DNA of 5,503 nucleotides, from the NCBI GenBank assembly GCA_964515555.1, contig CAZEVY010000174.1:1-5503 (forward strand), in the 5' to 3' direction. Positions 4,889 through 5,503 of the stretch are shown piece after piece. The DNA is from CAZEVY01 sp964515555 (GTDB lineage: Bacteria > Acidobacteriota > Terriglobia > Bryobacterales > Bryobacteraceae). The notes beneath the pieces were generated by a model. That model saw only the letters and a list, made by a program, of their open reading frames with translations, was not told where the DNA came from and ran no database searches. Made by a program: the position numbers and the translations under genes. Numbering within the stretch: position 1 is the first letter of the stretch; every line of letters starts with the position of its first letter.

Positions 4889-5503
4889 TCAGAACTCCAT
4901 CGACTCCATCATCGCCGCCAGCTCCGCCTCGGCGGCCGACTTGTCGCGGCGCAGCGCGCTGACGCGGTCGCGCAGCGCGGCCAGCTTCACTTCGAGAGCG
5001 ACCAGATCGGCCGAGTACTTCTGCACGGCCTCGCGCTGGCCCACGGAGTTCAGCGTCGAGATGTTCTGGCGGATGCGGCTCTGGTCCTGTTCGAGCGAGC
5101 GCGCCTCCTGCTCGGCCTGCTCCAGCGCGCGCGCCGCCTCGGCGACCTTCTTCTTCTGCGCGGCGATCTGCTCGAGCTGCCTGCGGCCCTCAGCGCTGAG
5201 CGCCTTGTTCGAGAGATAGCTCGCCAGCACGTCGGGCGTCAGGTTGGTCACCGACACCGACTGCTCCACCATGCGCTCCTCGTTGACGGTGAACTTCTCG
5301 GTCTCGGCGGCGCGCAGCGGGACCTCGAAACGATACGCGGTCGCCGTGGTCGACGCGGGCTTCATGGCGACCAACTCGTAGCCGGGGCGCTTCGAATGCT
5401 CGATGACCAGCGTCTTCGCCTTGGCGTCGACGTTGCGGATCGTGAAGGTCCTCTTCTCCTCGACGGCGGTGCGCGTTGTCAGAATGCCGCGGCGGAAATG
5501 GAT
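4889..5503 (-). CDS. DUF4139-like beta-domain protein with C-terminal coiled coil, partial (5' end beyond window)
   Basis: An open frame of 204 codons enters from the right edge and ends at TGA 4891-4889. A TTG at 5374 is only an internal codon; coding clearly continues upstream. The first part (residues 1-85 of the visible segment) looks like a beta-sandwich with RTFTIRN, KTLVIEHS, YRFEVPL and FTVNEER, a pattern I associate with DUF4139-type domains of secreted or envelope proteins. From about residue 100 to the end it changes to a charged heptad-rich helix (LEQIAAQKKKVAEAARALEQ and onward), a predicted coiled coil of nearly 100 residues, finishing in MMESMEF. It is convergent with the propeller gene, separated by the palindromic element. 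Function is unknown; coiled-coil oligomerisation is likely. Whether a signal peptide exists cannot be seen. The coding call is firm; the family call is moderate. Confidence 0.82.
   Translation of the reverse strand: MHFRRGILTTRTAVEEKRTFTIRNVDAKAKTLVIEHSKRPGYELVAMKPASTTATAYRFEVPLRAAETEKFTVNEERMVEQSVSVTNLTPDVLASYLSNKALSAEGRRQLEQIAAQKKKVAEAARALEQAEQEARSLEQDQSRIRQNISTLNSVGQREAVQKYSADLVALEVKLAALRDRVSALRRDKSAAEAELAAMMESMEF

Noticed and set aside
1..5503. tRNA, rRNA, CRISPR array, transposase or riboswitch
   Set aside because: No spaced direct repeats, cloverleaf-like sequence, rRNA sequence or transposase motifs were found on either strand.

Overview
The window is very GC-rich, with strongly GC-ended codons in most genes. 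It looks like a chromosomal segment from a soil or sediment bacterium. The mix of a GMC dehydrogenase paired with a gluconate 2-dehydrogenase subunit 3-like protein, a secreted PQQ-type beta-propeller with EF-hands, and a DUF4139-like protein is most reminiscent of Acidobacteriota (Bryobacterales/Solibacter type). Planctomycetes-like groups remain possible. The taxonomic guess is inference from family content only.

Layout, left to right. (1) A 75-codon minus-strand gene of unknown function (49-276) is divergent, across only 12 bp, from a plus-strand two-gene operon. (2) That operon encodes an FAD-dependent GMC dehydrogenase with a ferredoxin-like four-cysteine motif (289-2013) and its Tat-signal small subunit (2006-2581, overlapping by 8 nt). 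Together they resemble the catalytic and Tat-chaperone subunits of periplasmic FAD-dependent sugar dehydrogenases (glucose or glucoside 3-dehydrogenase type), but no cytochrome subunit is present here. (3) A compact type II toxin-antitoxin pair follows: a ribbon-helix-helix antitoxin (2619-2900) and a PIN-domain toxin (2897-3274, GTG start in a GTGA overlap). A perfect 8-bp inverted repeat spans a -10-like hexamer and the antitoxin start codon, which makes it a good autoregulatory operator candidate. (4) A secreted PQQ-like beta-propeller protein (3312-4742) carries two EF-hand calcium loops inside the propeller. (5) A 146-bp gap between convergent genes is mostly filled by a 103-bp imperfect inverted repeat built from tandem 10-bp units. 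It looks like a dispersed REP/MITE-like element. (6) The 3' part of a minus-strand gene (4889-5503, running off the right edge) encodes a DUF4139-like beta domain followed by a long coiled coil.

The dehydrogenase pair and the propeller protein are probably all envelope proteins that oxidise or bind organic substrates, but no shared pathway can be shown. The most notable points are the cysteine motif in the dehydrogenase, the dyads at the two start regions, the EF-hands within the propeller, and the palindromic element at 4754-4856. Nothing here is clearly a wholly new system.
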